Assembly (NCBI GenBank): GCA_963932145.1
Contig: OZ010581.1
Coordinates: 80,591,641-80,655,640 of the forward strand
Direction of reading: 5' to 3'
Source of the DNA: Acanthosepion lycidas
Taxonomy: Eukaryota > Mollusca > Cephalopoda > Sepiida > Sepiidae
Length of the DNA stretch: 64,000 bases
Program-made: the position numbers and the translations under genes
Notes under the pieces: generated by a model
What the model was told of the DNA's origin: nothing
The model's database searches: none
What the model saw: only the letters and a program-made list of their open reading frames with translations
Part shown: positions 23,850 to 34,489 of the stretch, piece after piece
Layout: each line of letters opens with the position of its first letter
Numbering within the stretch: the first letter of the stretch is position 1

Positions 23850-25480
23850 TTCCTAAACAAATTGGATTACAACAAAAAACTTGACCACATACTCCATGAT
23901 CACATGAAGTTAAAAAAAAACTCAACAAGAACACGACCAACCAAATAAATCAAAGCTTAATAAACACATTAATGCTAATAATGCTGATCAGAACTCTTTA
24001 AAACTCCCTAAAATTGTTGGCGATTATAGACAAGGTTACATATACGGCACTATAAAAATAAATAAACCTAACTATCCTCTCTGTCCTATCTTATCACAAA
24101 TTCCAACTCCTGTATAACAGCTAACAAAATATATTACCTATCTCATTACTCTCTACATTCCTAGTAAATATAGTGTTAAGTCAACATTAGAAGTAATCCA
24201 AATCCTAAAAAGTGAAAATCCCAACAAGGAAATCATAGCTTCACTTGATGTTGAAAACTTATTTACCAATATCCCTGTTAGTGAAACTAGTGACATAATT
24301 ATAAGAAATATATACAGTAACTCATCTTTACTCCCACTTAAAATAAATCCTAATCTATTACGGAAACTACTATTATGTAGTGAAGTCCCTTTCTTCGATC
24401 ATAATAATAATAATAATATATATATATACAACGTGATGGTATCTCCATGGGTTCAGTACTGGGTACGAAATTTAGCAATTTCTACATGTCGAACCTCGAA
24501 AATAAGATATTTACAGATTTAAGGAAAAACCCATCCATCTACCTAAGATATGTTGATGATATCCTTATGCCAGTTAAAAATACAGATGAAATACTTCAAC
24601 TTCAAAAACGTTTCCAAAATAATTCTGTCCTTAAATTCACGTATGAACTCAATACTAACAATAAAATTCCCTTCCTTGACATATTGATAAACACATATAA
24701 TAACAAATTTATTATTTCGCCAGACAAAAAACCTAACATTATAAATTCATGTACACTTAACTACAAGAGCGAATGATCATATTACTAAAAATAACAATTA
24801 TGAAAAATCTAATACATCGTGCAGAAACTAATTCATCCTCAAAACTGATTTTTTACATTGAGCTAAAGAATATAAAACAAACACTTATTAATAATATCTT
24901 TCCAAACTATACAATTGATGAACAAATAAGATGCTTTCTTAGAAATCTCAATACTAAGCAAATAGTACATAATATTGCTTCTACTAATCTCAAATATGTT
25001 AATCTCCTATATCCTAATCAAATGCATTCTAATTATAAACAAAATGAAAATATACTAAACAAATTAATAAATACTAATATATCTACAACAGATCCTAGCA
25101 AAAAAGTTAAGTTAATCATATACTACACTAAGTAATTCTTTATTCGCAAAGATTATTCTCCCCCGTTTAGCGATTTGCAAAAAAACAAAAAAAAAAACAA
25201 CATAGTTTACAAATTCAGGTGCCCTTTTGGAGATTGTATCTCTAATGGATAAATAATATTTATGTTGGTCACACCACAAACTCGCTTTCACGACGCTTAA
25301 CACTACATTTGAATGATAACTAACATTTTTAGGCATTTAAAGCAACATGCCTGACTACATACACAATTCCGGAAAATCCTTGTTGAAAACACACATATAC
25401 TTAAACATGAAAACAATAAACAAGAACTAAAACTTTTTGAAGCTATATACATAAAACAGTTGAAACCTAACCTGAGCAAA
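23850..25480 (+). pseudogene. Penelope-like element (PLE-3): near-complete RT and GIY-YIG
   Basis: The most complete PLE here. Plus-strand codons give VGDYRQGYIYGTIKINKPNY (24017-24076), then a stop, YIPSKYSVKSTLEVIQILK and ASLDVENLFTNIPVSET (24238-24290, the first catalytic Asp motif). GISMGSVLGTKFSNFYMSN (about 24439) and the intact catalytic box YLRYVDDILMPV (24538-24573) follow, then NNKIPFLDILINTYNN. A frame from 24773 covers the linker. The nuclease core is at about 25203-25330: YKFRCPFGDCISNG, then FMLVTPQTRFHD-type codons with frame shifts where the GIY-YIG core should be. C-terminal codons LKHENNKQELKLFEAIYIKQ end near 25475. Several stops and indels make it non-functional. Repeat R1 follows 425 bp downstream. 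Confidence 0.85.
24399..24428. repeat. (AAT)n(AT)n microsatellite within the PLE-3 RT gene
   Basis: Five AAT units and about five AT units occupy the codons for Asn and Tyr-Ile just before QRDGISMGS. The array also shifts the reading frame. Confidence 0.85.
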
Positions 25481-25904
25481 ATAAACTATGAAATCTTCAC
25501 AAATATTCTGAAATGCCTATAATTGGTAACAGAAGCCATTGGATTATACCAACGGCTTCCCATACTTAATACTTCTCGTTTCCACTCTCGCGACATTATT
25601 AGCTGCGGTGCGATTTTCGCTTCCAGCGTCTTATATGCACGAGTCTGTCATTGCTTAGAAATATTCCAAGTAAACAGAAACAGACTTTCATCACTGTCTG
25701 TGTATTGATTAATATATTGCAATGTAATTGTCATCTTTGCTAATGGCTTATGTAAGGCAAAAGCTTAGATTAGATTATAAAATATGTATCAATATTGTGA
25801 TTTTCTTCCTTCGTTTAATGATGATGTTATTAAGCTTATCAGACAATATGAAAAGAGTTTATATAAAATAAATAAGCAACACTATATATATGTATGCGTT
25901 TGTG
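25481..25904. other. Gap between PLE-3 and R1
   Basis: No gene recognised. It may be 3' UTR of PLE-3 if R1 is its terminal repeat, which is inference. Confidence 0.35.
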
Positions 25905-26226
25905 TTCAGTTAAGTTAACCTTTTAAATGTGTCAATATCTGCTAACTCACTCATGTCTTCTCTCTCCCCCCCTCACTACCTCACTTCGTTAATTTACATA
26001 TGTTTAATACGGCCCGTCAAAAATGTGTAAATTTTTTTTTCATTTTTTTTTTGGAAGTAAAGTCTGATGATCTGCAGTCCTTTAAAAGGGCTGTGGTGAA
26101 ATAATTTATTACATGAAACCTTAAAGTGGTCTCTTTTTATTTAAATTATTTGCTCTGGATTTACATTGAGGTCTCTGGATTTTATCCTCCTTAGGTTTAC
26201 CCATACGGATTACCTAGTTTTTCATA

Positions 26227-26232
<6 letters not shown>
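25905..26232 (+). repeat. Repeat R1, plus-strand copy
   Basis: From AGTTAAGTTAACC through CGTTAATTTACATATG, the GTCAAAAATGTGTAA block, CTGATGATC, TACATGAAACCTTAAAG and ATACGGATTACCTA. The inverted copy is at 38056-38415 with matching order throughout. Both copies end at a (TA)n array. R1 starts 425 bp after PLE-3 and could be a PLE terminal repeat. Confidence 0.82.
26058..26122 (+). ncRNA. Hammerhead-ribozyme-like motif in R1
   Basis: CTGATGA (26064-26070) and GAA (26098-26100) bracket a hairpin: 26072-26082 pairs with 26086-26096 as 11 consecutive pairs, three of them G-U wobbles, with loop TAA. A three-pair helix III with a 3-nt loop follows (26101-26109), then T26110 at the H17 cleavage position. 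This fits the order of a type I hammerhead (CUGANGA, helix II, GAAA, helix III, NUH). Weak points: a T-T mismatch at 10.1/11.1 where G-C is usual, and helix I pairs only two consecutive bases before mismatches. Known: short-helix-III hammerheads occur in terminal repeats of Penelope-like elements. Activity is untested. Confidence 0.45.

Positions 26233-26242
<10 letters not shown>

Positions 26243-26308
<66 letters not shown>
26243..26308. repeat. (TA)n microsatellite at the end of R1
   Basis: TA units follow directly after ACTAACTAACTA. Confidence 0.98.
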
Positions 26309-26311
<3 letters not shown>

Positions 26312-26468
26312 CCCTCGCCGGTAGCACGATTGGGAGTTTCATGCACAACAGAATCTTCAGGTACTGGTGGGAAGCTGACCGTTATATAACTTAAATTTTA
26401 ATAAAAATATCTGGTCAACGCAATACTGGTGCACTCCATATATGAGGATTACGATTACCGGTTTTTAT

Positions 26469-26469
26469 C

Positions 26470-26521
<52 letters not shown>
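26469..26521. repeat. (TA)n(TG)n microsatellite
   Basis: About 13 TA units followed by about 13 TG units. Confidence 0.97.
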
Positions 26522-27948
26522 CGCTTTTAAAATAACGAGATTTTTATCCTATATTTGAAATATACATATAAATGAACATTTAATATCTCATTCATCCATA
26601 AGCCAAAAACAGATGGATTCAGCTAAATGCAACTGATGTTCGTCTTTGATATTTGTTGTAAATTATTTTGTAAAGTTAAATTTACTTGTCGGTGCCACTT
26701 GCAATTCGTGATAATGTTTTTTAAAGTATTGTTATTTATCTGATTATATAAATATGATATTTCCAGAAAATGTGACTTTTTCCACCGATTAGTGTCAAGG
26801 GGGGGACTATAATCATGCAATGATACTTTTCTTTCCAGGTATTAGACTTCAATATTCGTTTTGGTTTTAAACGGCTAGTGATGGAATCCTCTTATCTTCG
26901 ACATAACTGAGTTTTTTTTTTCTTTTTCACATGAGAATGGCGTTGTGTACGCTGCATGGAATGTGAACACGACTGAGTGGTCTTAGCTCAATTCACTAAC
27001 TAGAAGGAATATTCAAATATTTAAAAGCGATTTCAAAACATTAAGAAATCTACGTCCAAAAAGAGCACCCTTTTACACAGAATAAATATATCATGTTTGC
27101 ATCAGCAACAATGACTGTTAATAACTAGCAAATTTTGCATCTTGAAAAGTTAGCTTGAAGAGATTCCCCATTCAAATCAAATGTCAATGACGATGACCTA
27201 ATTAATGATCTTACAAAAATCTGACATAGTACCTAACTAATAATCGATAAGGAACCAAAGTAGAGAAGAGGAAATAGGGTAGAATTCAGGTGTGAGTAAT
27301 CATGTTTATACTTTGCAATTGAGTACCCCAGTGCCCGTTGTCCAGTGATATGTATGATGATTCACACTCCTTTTTGAGGTTTTTGAAATTGTTTAATGGT
27401 AAGTCTAATTTTAATTTTCTTCAAATTATGTGGTTTCTTTATCTTTCTTAAACTCTTTAATCCGTATAGCAATAAATATTACTTTTAAGCGTTTTACAAA
27501 AGAAAATAAATACATTTTAACTGAGGAATCCTTAACAAGTTATTTATTAAACCTTATCGAATTTATTTTGCAGATGCAGAATGGCCCAAAAGATAGTTCC
27601 CTGAAGTAATATTTTATTTAATCAGTTGATTGTCTATAGATATATACACAGGTTGGCAAAAAATAATGTACTGTTTTTAATCAGTATTTATTCAAAAATG
27701 CATTTTGAGATAACTATAGAAACTAACATTACATTAAAATCAGGAAACATGTGTGATTTTAAGTTTGTTTTCTTCAGAATAGACGATAAAAAAAATAATA
27801 AAATAGACTTTCTAAGAAATTCTTCCGGAAACAAACTTTTTTTTTGTTTGAACGAAAGTAAATGTAAGATAAAAAAAAAACATAAAGAAAAAAAATAGAA
27901 ATATAGTCACTAGAAATGTCCATCAAAATGTTATTGCTTCGTTGGAGA
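26522..27948. other. Non-coding stretch
   Basis: No gene recognised. CAGGTTGGCAAAAAATAATG at 27650 resembles a mariner terminus, but no partner end or transposase was seen. Confidence 0.45.
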
Positions 27949-27977
27949 TCTCTCTCTATATATATCTCTTACTCTCA

Positions 27978-28039
<62 letters not shown>

Positions 28040-28040
28040 C
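27949..28040. repeat. (TC)n(TA)n(GA)n self-complementary microsatellite
   Basis: CT-rich lead-in, TA core, then GAGAGAGAGA, so the array is an approximate palindrome. Frames with Tyr-Ile and Arg-Glu repeats are artefacts. Confidence 0.96.
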
Positions 28041-29246
28041 CACAATTCATTTTTATTGTAAATGGCATAAAGAATGTATGTAAAGGAAATCAAATGCCGG
28101 CTTGCGATACTTCGGAAAGCAAATAACCGTGAAACGAGTATATAAAGATGAGGAATTTGTATAAAATGTTGCCAAAGACGAATATGACAAAAGTGCATAG
28201 CTAGACAGACAGAGCTTCTAAAATAAGATAAATATAATTTAGATCGATTTACTGTGAACAACAAAATTGAAATGCAAACAAGTCCAAATAAATGATACTC
28301 AGACGACAGCGGAAAATACTCTTCGAAGATGAGAAGCTTTTGAAATTCGACGAAAAAGGAAACACGGGGAATATCTATATATTTAACATGTAAATACATT
28401 TTTCCTTTTATCTTTTTATGAATCCATTGCTTATTGCCTGGATTCTTACTCCATCAGAATAACTTCTTGAAAATGCCACTCCTCTCATCTATAAGAACTG
28501 TTTTCATCTCTTGGAATACCTGGTTCAAAATCCGCAATAAAATTATTTCTCCCTCTTTCCACGCTAGGCGACTATTATTCCGAAGTGGACTAGTTAATTG
28601 TGACAGAATTGACTATTTGTACAAAAGTGGACATAGACATTTTTTTTCTATCCTGACATACATTTCAGGAAGATTTTCTTAGAAAGTCAAGCATTTTTCA
28701 TCAACTTAAGTGGAATAAAGAAACATTTACAAAGTAACACGTTTTATACATTTAGTTTAATGTTTTCACTTATCCCAAAACTAAATGTATCTCTGGAAAT
28801 GTTGATACAAAATCTTAATGTAAATCAATTATTCACAATATCTTATTCAATATATAATTATGCGCTTATCATTAATATAAACAAAAATTTAAAACTGTCA
28901 GTGGGATATTTTTAATGAAATTTCCTTTCAAGATGAAAACAATCAAGGTCCTCCACAAATTCCTTTCACTTTATGTTAATTGCCATGATTTGTTACGAAA
29001 GACAACGCGACAAGCTGATTTTCTTTTACCTCCTCGGTGGTTTGGAATTCAGAATAGTTCTTGTCTTAGAATGGTTGTAACCTAAGTCTGAAGAGCTTTG
29101 TTTTTGCTATTTACCCCATAGCTTAGCAGGAAGGTGGAGATTCATTTCATTACCAAAATGAAAAGATTAGGCATAGTTTTGAACCTTCCTCGCAGACATC
29201 TGTTACTCTATCTAAATATAACCGCATCACGTGGATTTTGTTCTAG
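28041..29246. other. Non-coding stretch, nothing recognised
   Basis: The frame at 28434-28682 reads as a possible protein but I recognise no domain in it. Nothing else of note. Confidence 0.45.
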
Positions 29247-29485
29247 TCACGGTGGAGTAATGTATAAAGGCTCAGATTGAGGAATCGGAGTACCCGAGTT
29301 CGAGTTCGAATTCCAGTCGAATCTGTTACATTGACTTTCGTACTAATACCTTTTGTAAAGGTATGAATCCTCTTCTTCTTCTCCTCCCCACCCCCAGCTA
29401 TGGGCAAATAATGGGACAAACTGGATTCTATAGCCTTTGAGGGCAACTGGTCTACCGCTGGAAAAAATGGCAACCTACTGCGAAA
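29247..29485 (+). mobile_element. tRNA-headed SINE, family S2
   Basis: The head has box-A-like GGTGGAGTAATG..AAAGGCTC and box-B-like GAGTTCGAATTCC. In the copy at 51.2 kb the A-box region is TAATGGATAGCGGCTCGG, resembling a tRNA-Arg. The body (CTAATACCTTTTGTAAAGG, a C-rich block, GGATTCTATAGCC, GCAACTGGTCTAC) is shared with the copies at 51193-51416 and, in part, 57225-57385. Confidence 0.75.
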
Positions 29486-30801
29486 AAAGTATTCCTCGTC
29501 AGTCATGTATCGAAAAGATATATGATCGCTTAAGCGTGTATCACACATGACACATAAGTGATTGATGGCACTAGGATGAGGCTACCATACTTCTTTAAGA
29601 ATTACAATGCCATAGACTTTAGGTTTCCTTTTTATTGGGTATTGTGTGTGTGTAAATGTTAGAGGGGCTAAAAATTATTTCTTATTAAAACGAGAGAACC
29701 GTTGAATTTAGAAGCAATGTATATACGTGGAGTATGAAATCAGCAATAACAAATATTTATTAAACTTAGGACATATATTTGCATCTTGAGGTTAGATAAT
29801 TGTCTTCAAATCTCCCGTACCATCTTCAGAATTGTCGTAGACCCGATCAATGCTGAAGTTTGAAGCATTGCGTTATTTCATTTACGTATTTCATTTACGT
29901 ATTTCATTTCCAGTGTTTTCATAGTAAAATTGTTAGGCACAACCATGATCTTCAGTATTTTTCAAGACTAAAAAAAGTGGCTTAAATTGTCCCAATATTC
30001 TTTCCAGTCATTTTACAGAAGATTTTTCGACCATTCTCATAGCTACACTGATTCTACGCATAAACGTTTCCTCCTTGCTCTAAGGAGTTTTTGCCTCCTT
30101 TTAATCTATCCTTTAGATGCGTCTGAAAGTCCCAAGTGAAGCAATAGTGAAATTATTTACTCATTGATAACAAGTAATATATAATGGTTTCTTTTTTAAA
30201 GACCATAAACATTTATTCGAATTACTATTTCAAAGAGCTTCAGTTTTGTGCTCATAATATTTAGTGTCGAAAACCAGATTTTTGCACAATTCCATGTAAA
30301 TTTTCACAGACCATTCATGTTTTTGTAATCGTTTTAGATAAATTTGCTCTATAAACTGAATCTATATAACTGGCACGTCTTATTCTCCCCAGCAATAACA
30401 TTACCCTATTCGAAATAGTTGTAATTCAGCTATTATTAATAAGCCTACATATTGCTGGCTCAGTAATATTGCCCTCATATTAGATTGCACTGTGGCTTAC
30501 TCTAAATAGTGAAATACTCCAAATACTTTTTTTTATTCTTCTGATGACATCTCCTTCCTCTATAGCTCTTTTTCTTTGGCTTCTACCAATTTCTATTAGA
30601 AGCATTATGAGTAACTTTTACTTTCATACTTTTTCTTCGTTTCTTTCCTCCGATTGTTCTTAGCCTCCTTAGTTAAACAATGACGGTTATTGTCAGTTTT
30701 GCTGTTACTTCAATTTTTAATTCATTCAGTAATTTTTTCGGTTTCTACTTCGAGAAACTTGATATTATGCTGAATTTACTAGTCGTCCGGAGAAAATAAA
30801 A
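29486..30801. other. Non-coding stretch, nothing recognised
   Basis: AT-rich sequence without readable element ends or motifs. Confidence 0.5.
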
Positions 30802-30880
30802 TTATGACATTTAAAAATATTTACTCTTGCTATAGCAGCTGATGAATTTAAAACGATTTTTTATACTTTGCCACTTTGTG

Positions 30881-30918
<38 letters not shown>

Positions 30919-30945
30919 CGATTTTTTATACTTTGCCACTTTGTG

Positions 30946-31011
<66 letters not shown>

Positions 31012-31017
31012 CCACTT

Positions 31018-31063
<46 letters not shown>

Positions 31064-31138
31064 AAGTGGCAAAGTATAAAAAATCGTTTTAAATTCATCA
31101 GCTGCTATAGCAAGAGTAAATATTTTTAAATGTCATAA
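30802..31138. repeat. Perfect 82-bp inverted repeat with TA-array spacer
   Basis: 30802-30883 is the exact reverse complement of 31057-31138 (begins TTATGACATTTAAAAATATT). The 173-bp spacer is TA arrays interrupted by partial direct copies of the arm end (AAAACGATTTTTTATACTTT at 30915, TTTGCCACTTTGTGTAT at 31009). An isolated ATGCCACTTTGTATAT at 31139 continues the pattern. Not associated with a readable gene. Confidence 0.95.
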
Positions 31139-31147
31139 ATGCCACTT

Positions 31148-31149
<2 letters not shown>

Positions 31150-31216
<67 letters not shown>
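31150..31216. repeat. (TA)n microsatellite
   Basis: About 33 TA units after GCCACTTTGTA. Confidence 0.98.
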
Positions 31217-31219
<3 letters not shown>

Positions 31220-32606
31220 GTCAGACTTAAACGGAACAAGAATACTGTTTGCATACACATAAATTTTATTATATATTTGCCTGTTTTCATATACGATTTC
31301 CACTTAATGTTTGTACTCAGTTGGGCGTTTACATAGTTAAATGTTTCGTTATGTATTATTGTCGATTAAGTCTCCGTCTTTAAAATTCCTGTAGATAATT
31401 TGAGTTCGAATTTACAGGCTCCAACACCGATTTACAAACCTTATGTTTAAACAGTAGATGGTAAGATATATCTAACGTTGAAGCCCTCACCTTCGGACAA
31501 AAATTTACTACCCGCTTTATAAACATAGAGTTAATCATTTAAACTCCTCGTAGCGATTTTTTTTTAAATAATTTCACCCCAATATACGTCAAAGGCTGTT
31601 TGAGATTAAATTATTTTCATTTTCTTTTTCAGTTAAATTTCACTTCTGATTTAATTATCTCCTGAATTTCTGTACTGCTATCTGAGAATTAATAATGAAT
31701 ATGAAAAATTACGTGAATTTTCCTGCATACTGGAATATAAACAATTTTTTTCTCCTATTAGACTATTGTTTGGAAGTCAACGTCTTTTTGAAGCAAACAT
31801 TCTATATGATTGTTCCCTTAAGTACCTGACAGATCAGGTCTCTTCTTAACTTTATTTCGTGACTCAAAACAATTTCCCCGAAATATCGCTCTAAGTCAGT
31901 TTCTGTCATCCATTTAAAAGAATTCATTACGTAGATTATTTGAGGTTTTCCTTATGCCTTGATTTCCTTCAATGTGTCTTATGCCTTGATTTCCTTCAGA
32001 GTGTCAAATTCTCTAAGCATTCTTTTCTCGTGTTTCCTAGAAATTTCAACTGCCTTTTTTGATCCTACGCATTATCGTGCTTTCGTTCACATGTTCTATC
32101 CATAGTACTCTCAGTATTCTTCTGGAGAATAATCTTTCTGCAGCCTCAAGTCTGTTCATCCGAAGAGAATGCATCCAGTATTTACTGTCATAGAATATAA
32201 TTAATAATGTATACATTTTTGAACCTTCATCTCGGTTTGCAACGAAATTTTATTTTTTGCTAAAATTTGTAATTCCTGGAAGGAATCTTTCTCTAATAAA
32301 ATGTGACTTCAAATTTGTCAGCGTTTCTATCGTCAAATATAACATTTCCCGGGTTGTTAAATCTTTATACATACATGGTTTTAAGGTATCTACTATTGTA
32401 GCCGACAACTTGATCTATCCTACTTGCTAACGGCAGGCAATCTGTTTTCATGGCTATTTCTTCATGCTCTCCTTTAATACATTGTCTAGAAACACCTGCA
32501 GCTTTATATGTGTCATCAACAAAGTGACATATGCGTATTTCATGTTACGATTATCCAATTACAAACAAATCCTCGTAGAATATTTAGTTATTTCAGGATT
32601 AAAGCA
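31217..32606. other. Non-coding stretch, nothing recognised
   Basis: No gene or repeat found by eye. Confidence 0.5.
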
Positions 32607-32990
32607 GTGAATGTTGGACGATTTCCTCAAAGATGAAGAAGAGACTCGAAGCGACGGAGATGTGGTTCTACAGGAGGATACTAAGGATATCATGGACCAA
32701 GCGTGTGAGCAACGATGAGGTATTAGAGAGGTTGCAAACAAGGAGGACGTTTATACTTAAGATCAGGAAGAGGCAGTTAAAATTTCTGGGACACATAATG
32801 AGGAAGGGTAGCCTGGAGAATCTAATACTCACGTGTCGAATAGAGGGAAAGAAAGGCAAGAACGCATAACATACCTAGCGGGCTTAAGAAAGTGGATGAC
32901 AGAACGTGGTCCAGAGGAGGTGACAGAGGAAAGAAACTTGATAGAGGGAGGTGTATCGCCTACGTCCTGAAAGGATATGGCACATAAAAA
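32607..32990 (+). pseudogene. LINE family L-B, 3' end of RT protein
   Basis: Codons read SECWTISSKMKKRLEATEMW, FYRRILRISWTKRVSNDEV and RKRQLKFLGHIMRKGSLENL, a C-terminal block very common in an animal non-LTR retrotransposon family. After a frame change near 32850 the reading continues (RITYLAGLRKWMTERGPEE) to about 32985. The copy starts abruptly inside the protein, as expected for 5' truncation. The same block, more decayed, closes the copy at 34.5-36.3 kb. Confidence 0.8.
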
Positions 32991-33624
32991 GAAAGCTCTA
33001 AATCCGGAAGACCATACTTTCTTACGTGACATTCTATTTTATGTGTTGATTTCACTTTCTCTATGTATGCAGACGGTTTGTTCCTAATGTAAATATTCTG
33101 GATTAATCGAATATCATTCCCGAATAAATCAAGTTTTCTTAATACTTCATTACTCTGTATCTTGTCAAACGATATTGTCTAATCTATAAAATATAGGTAT
33201 AGGTCCTTCTAAATTTATATTTCTACGATTTTATAGCATTATTGTTTGCGTGTCTTTAACGAAAATTCTATTCTAGTCCTATTTCCGGTATAATACTGCT
33301 ACTTGTTCTTTTAACCAGAATCAAGGTGATAAGCTTAGGTACGTAGTTTATTAAAAAAAACGAAGAAATATATTGAAAACACGTTGTTTACAATTCCTCG
33401 AATTCTCCTCTAATCTGCATCAAATGTTCACCCGAGAAAATATATATGGAGCGTTTAGCACGAGTAATACTTTAAAAAAATATCCGGACTAACATTTCTT
33501 GTAAGAAAATAAATTATGCAAATTACTCAACTTATATTAGCTGTACCGATAGCATACTTGAAATCTTTAAAAAGAAGGAGAATAATAAAATCAGCTGTAC
33601 ACCTGAAGCAGCAGAACAAACTGC
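32991..33624. other. Non-coding stretch, nothing recognised
   Basis: No element ends or motifs recognised. Confidence 0.5.
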
Positions 33625-33895
33625 AGGAACTCCGTAAATGATATTTAGCTACCCCACCACGAGGGTTACATATGGCACAAGGCCGGATTTAACGTGGGAT
33701 TTCCGAGCCCGTAGGCCCCAAAATATTCCCTCTTTGAACCCGTATAAACGGGTTCAGGGGCAGTCAACCACCCCGAACAAGACTCTGAGCTTCGGCGGAG
33801 CCTTGTCCGGGTTCCTCTCCGCTCGAAAGCAGAGAGTTAGACTGTTGGCCCCGAAGCCATACCCCGGAGCCAAATTAGGAACTCCGTAAATGATA
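33625..33895 (-). mobile_element. SINE family S1 with perfect 19-bp target duplications
   Basis: AGGAACTCCGTAAATGATA occurs at 33625-33643 and 33877-33895 and brackets a 233-bp insert, which is unusually GC-rich for the window. On the minus strand the insert ends with CCGGCCTTGTGCCATATG, then CCCTCGTGGTGGGG. It carries palindromes (GAACCCG TATAAA CGGGTTC at 33737-33756). Copies lie at 44840-45025 and 52937-53181. The head is not an obvious tRNA or 5S sequence. Confidence 0.9.
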
Positions 33896-34020
33896 AACAA
33901 TAAATAATTTAATATACGAAGCTGCGGTAAGTCCCGAACGAAGCGCAGAGGAATATGTAGGAATTACCAGAAGTTCCCTGGAACAAGAAAACTAAACACA
34001 AAATTCATTCTTTAACATTG

Positions 34021-34021
<1 letters not shown>

Positions 34022-34098
<77 letters not shown>
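34022..34098. repeat. (TA)n(TG)n microsatellite
   Basis: About 15 TA units followed by about 23 TG units. Confidence 0.98.
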
Positions 34099-34101
<3 letters not shown>

Positions 34102-34489
34102 CCTATTTACATACACACCTCCTTCAATCATCCACCCAGCATAGACAACAATCTAGAGGCTATGCCAGTAAATAACCCTAGTATTATGCCCTCCACACAC
34201 AAACAAATCAAAGAGCCGGTTTACTCTATCCCCTTTGTACACTCGTGAACTATATACATAACCTGATATTTGTACAAGTTTTAGAAAGCCTAGTATGTAA
34301 ATAAAAGATTCAGGAATACAATTGTTCTCTGCAAAATATGTCCAAGTGTTAACTACAGAAGTGACCATTCCGCTGTTATATGTAAACTAAGATTGAAACT
34401 AGAGAAACCGAAGAAACCTAATGCAGAATCCAAATTGCAATATAAAAGACTCTTGAACGACCCGGATCTCAAAGAAAATATATCTGAAC

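Noticed and set aside
27648-27900. mariner element starting at CAGGTTGGCAAAAAATAATG
   Set aside because: Only one diverged terminus; no second end, no TA duplication, no transposase codons.
30861-31336. Overlapping Tyr-Ile repeat frames on both strands (also at 269-703, 3352-4026, 22036-22349, 50476-50661 and 56359-56584)
   Set aside because: They are translations of (TA)n microsatellites and have no coding signal.
34100-34250. YIHTSFNHPPSI, similar to the PLE linker at 7.3 kb
   Set aside because: Only about twelve residues match and no RT or nuclease sequence lies beside it, so a PLE fragment is possible but not supported.
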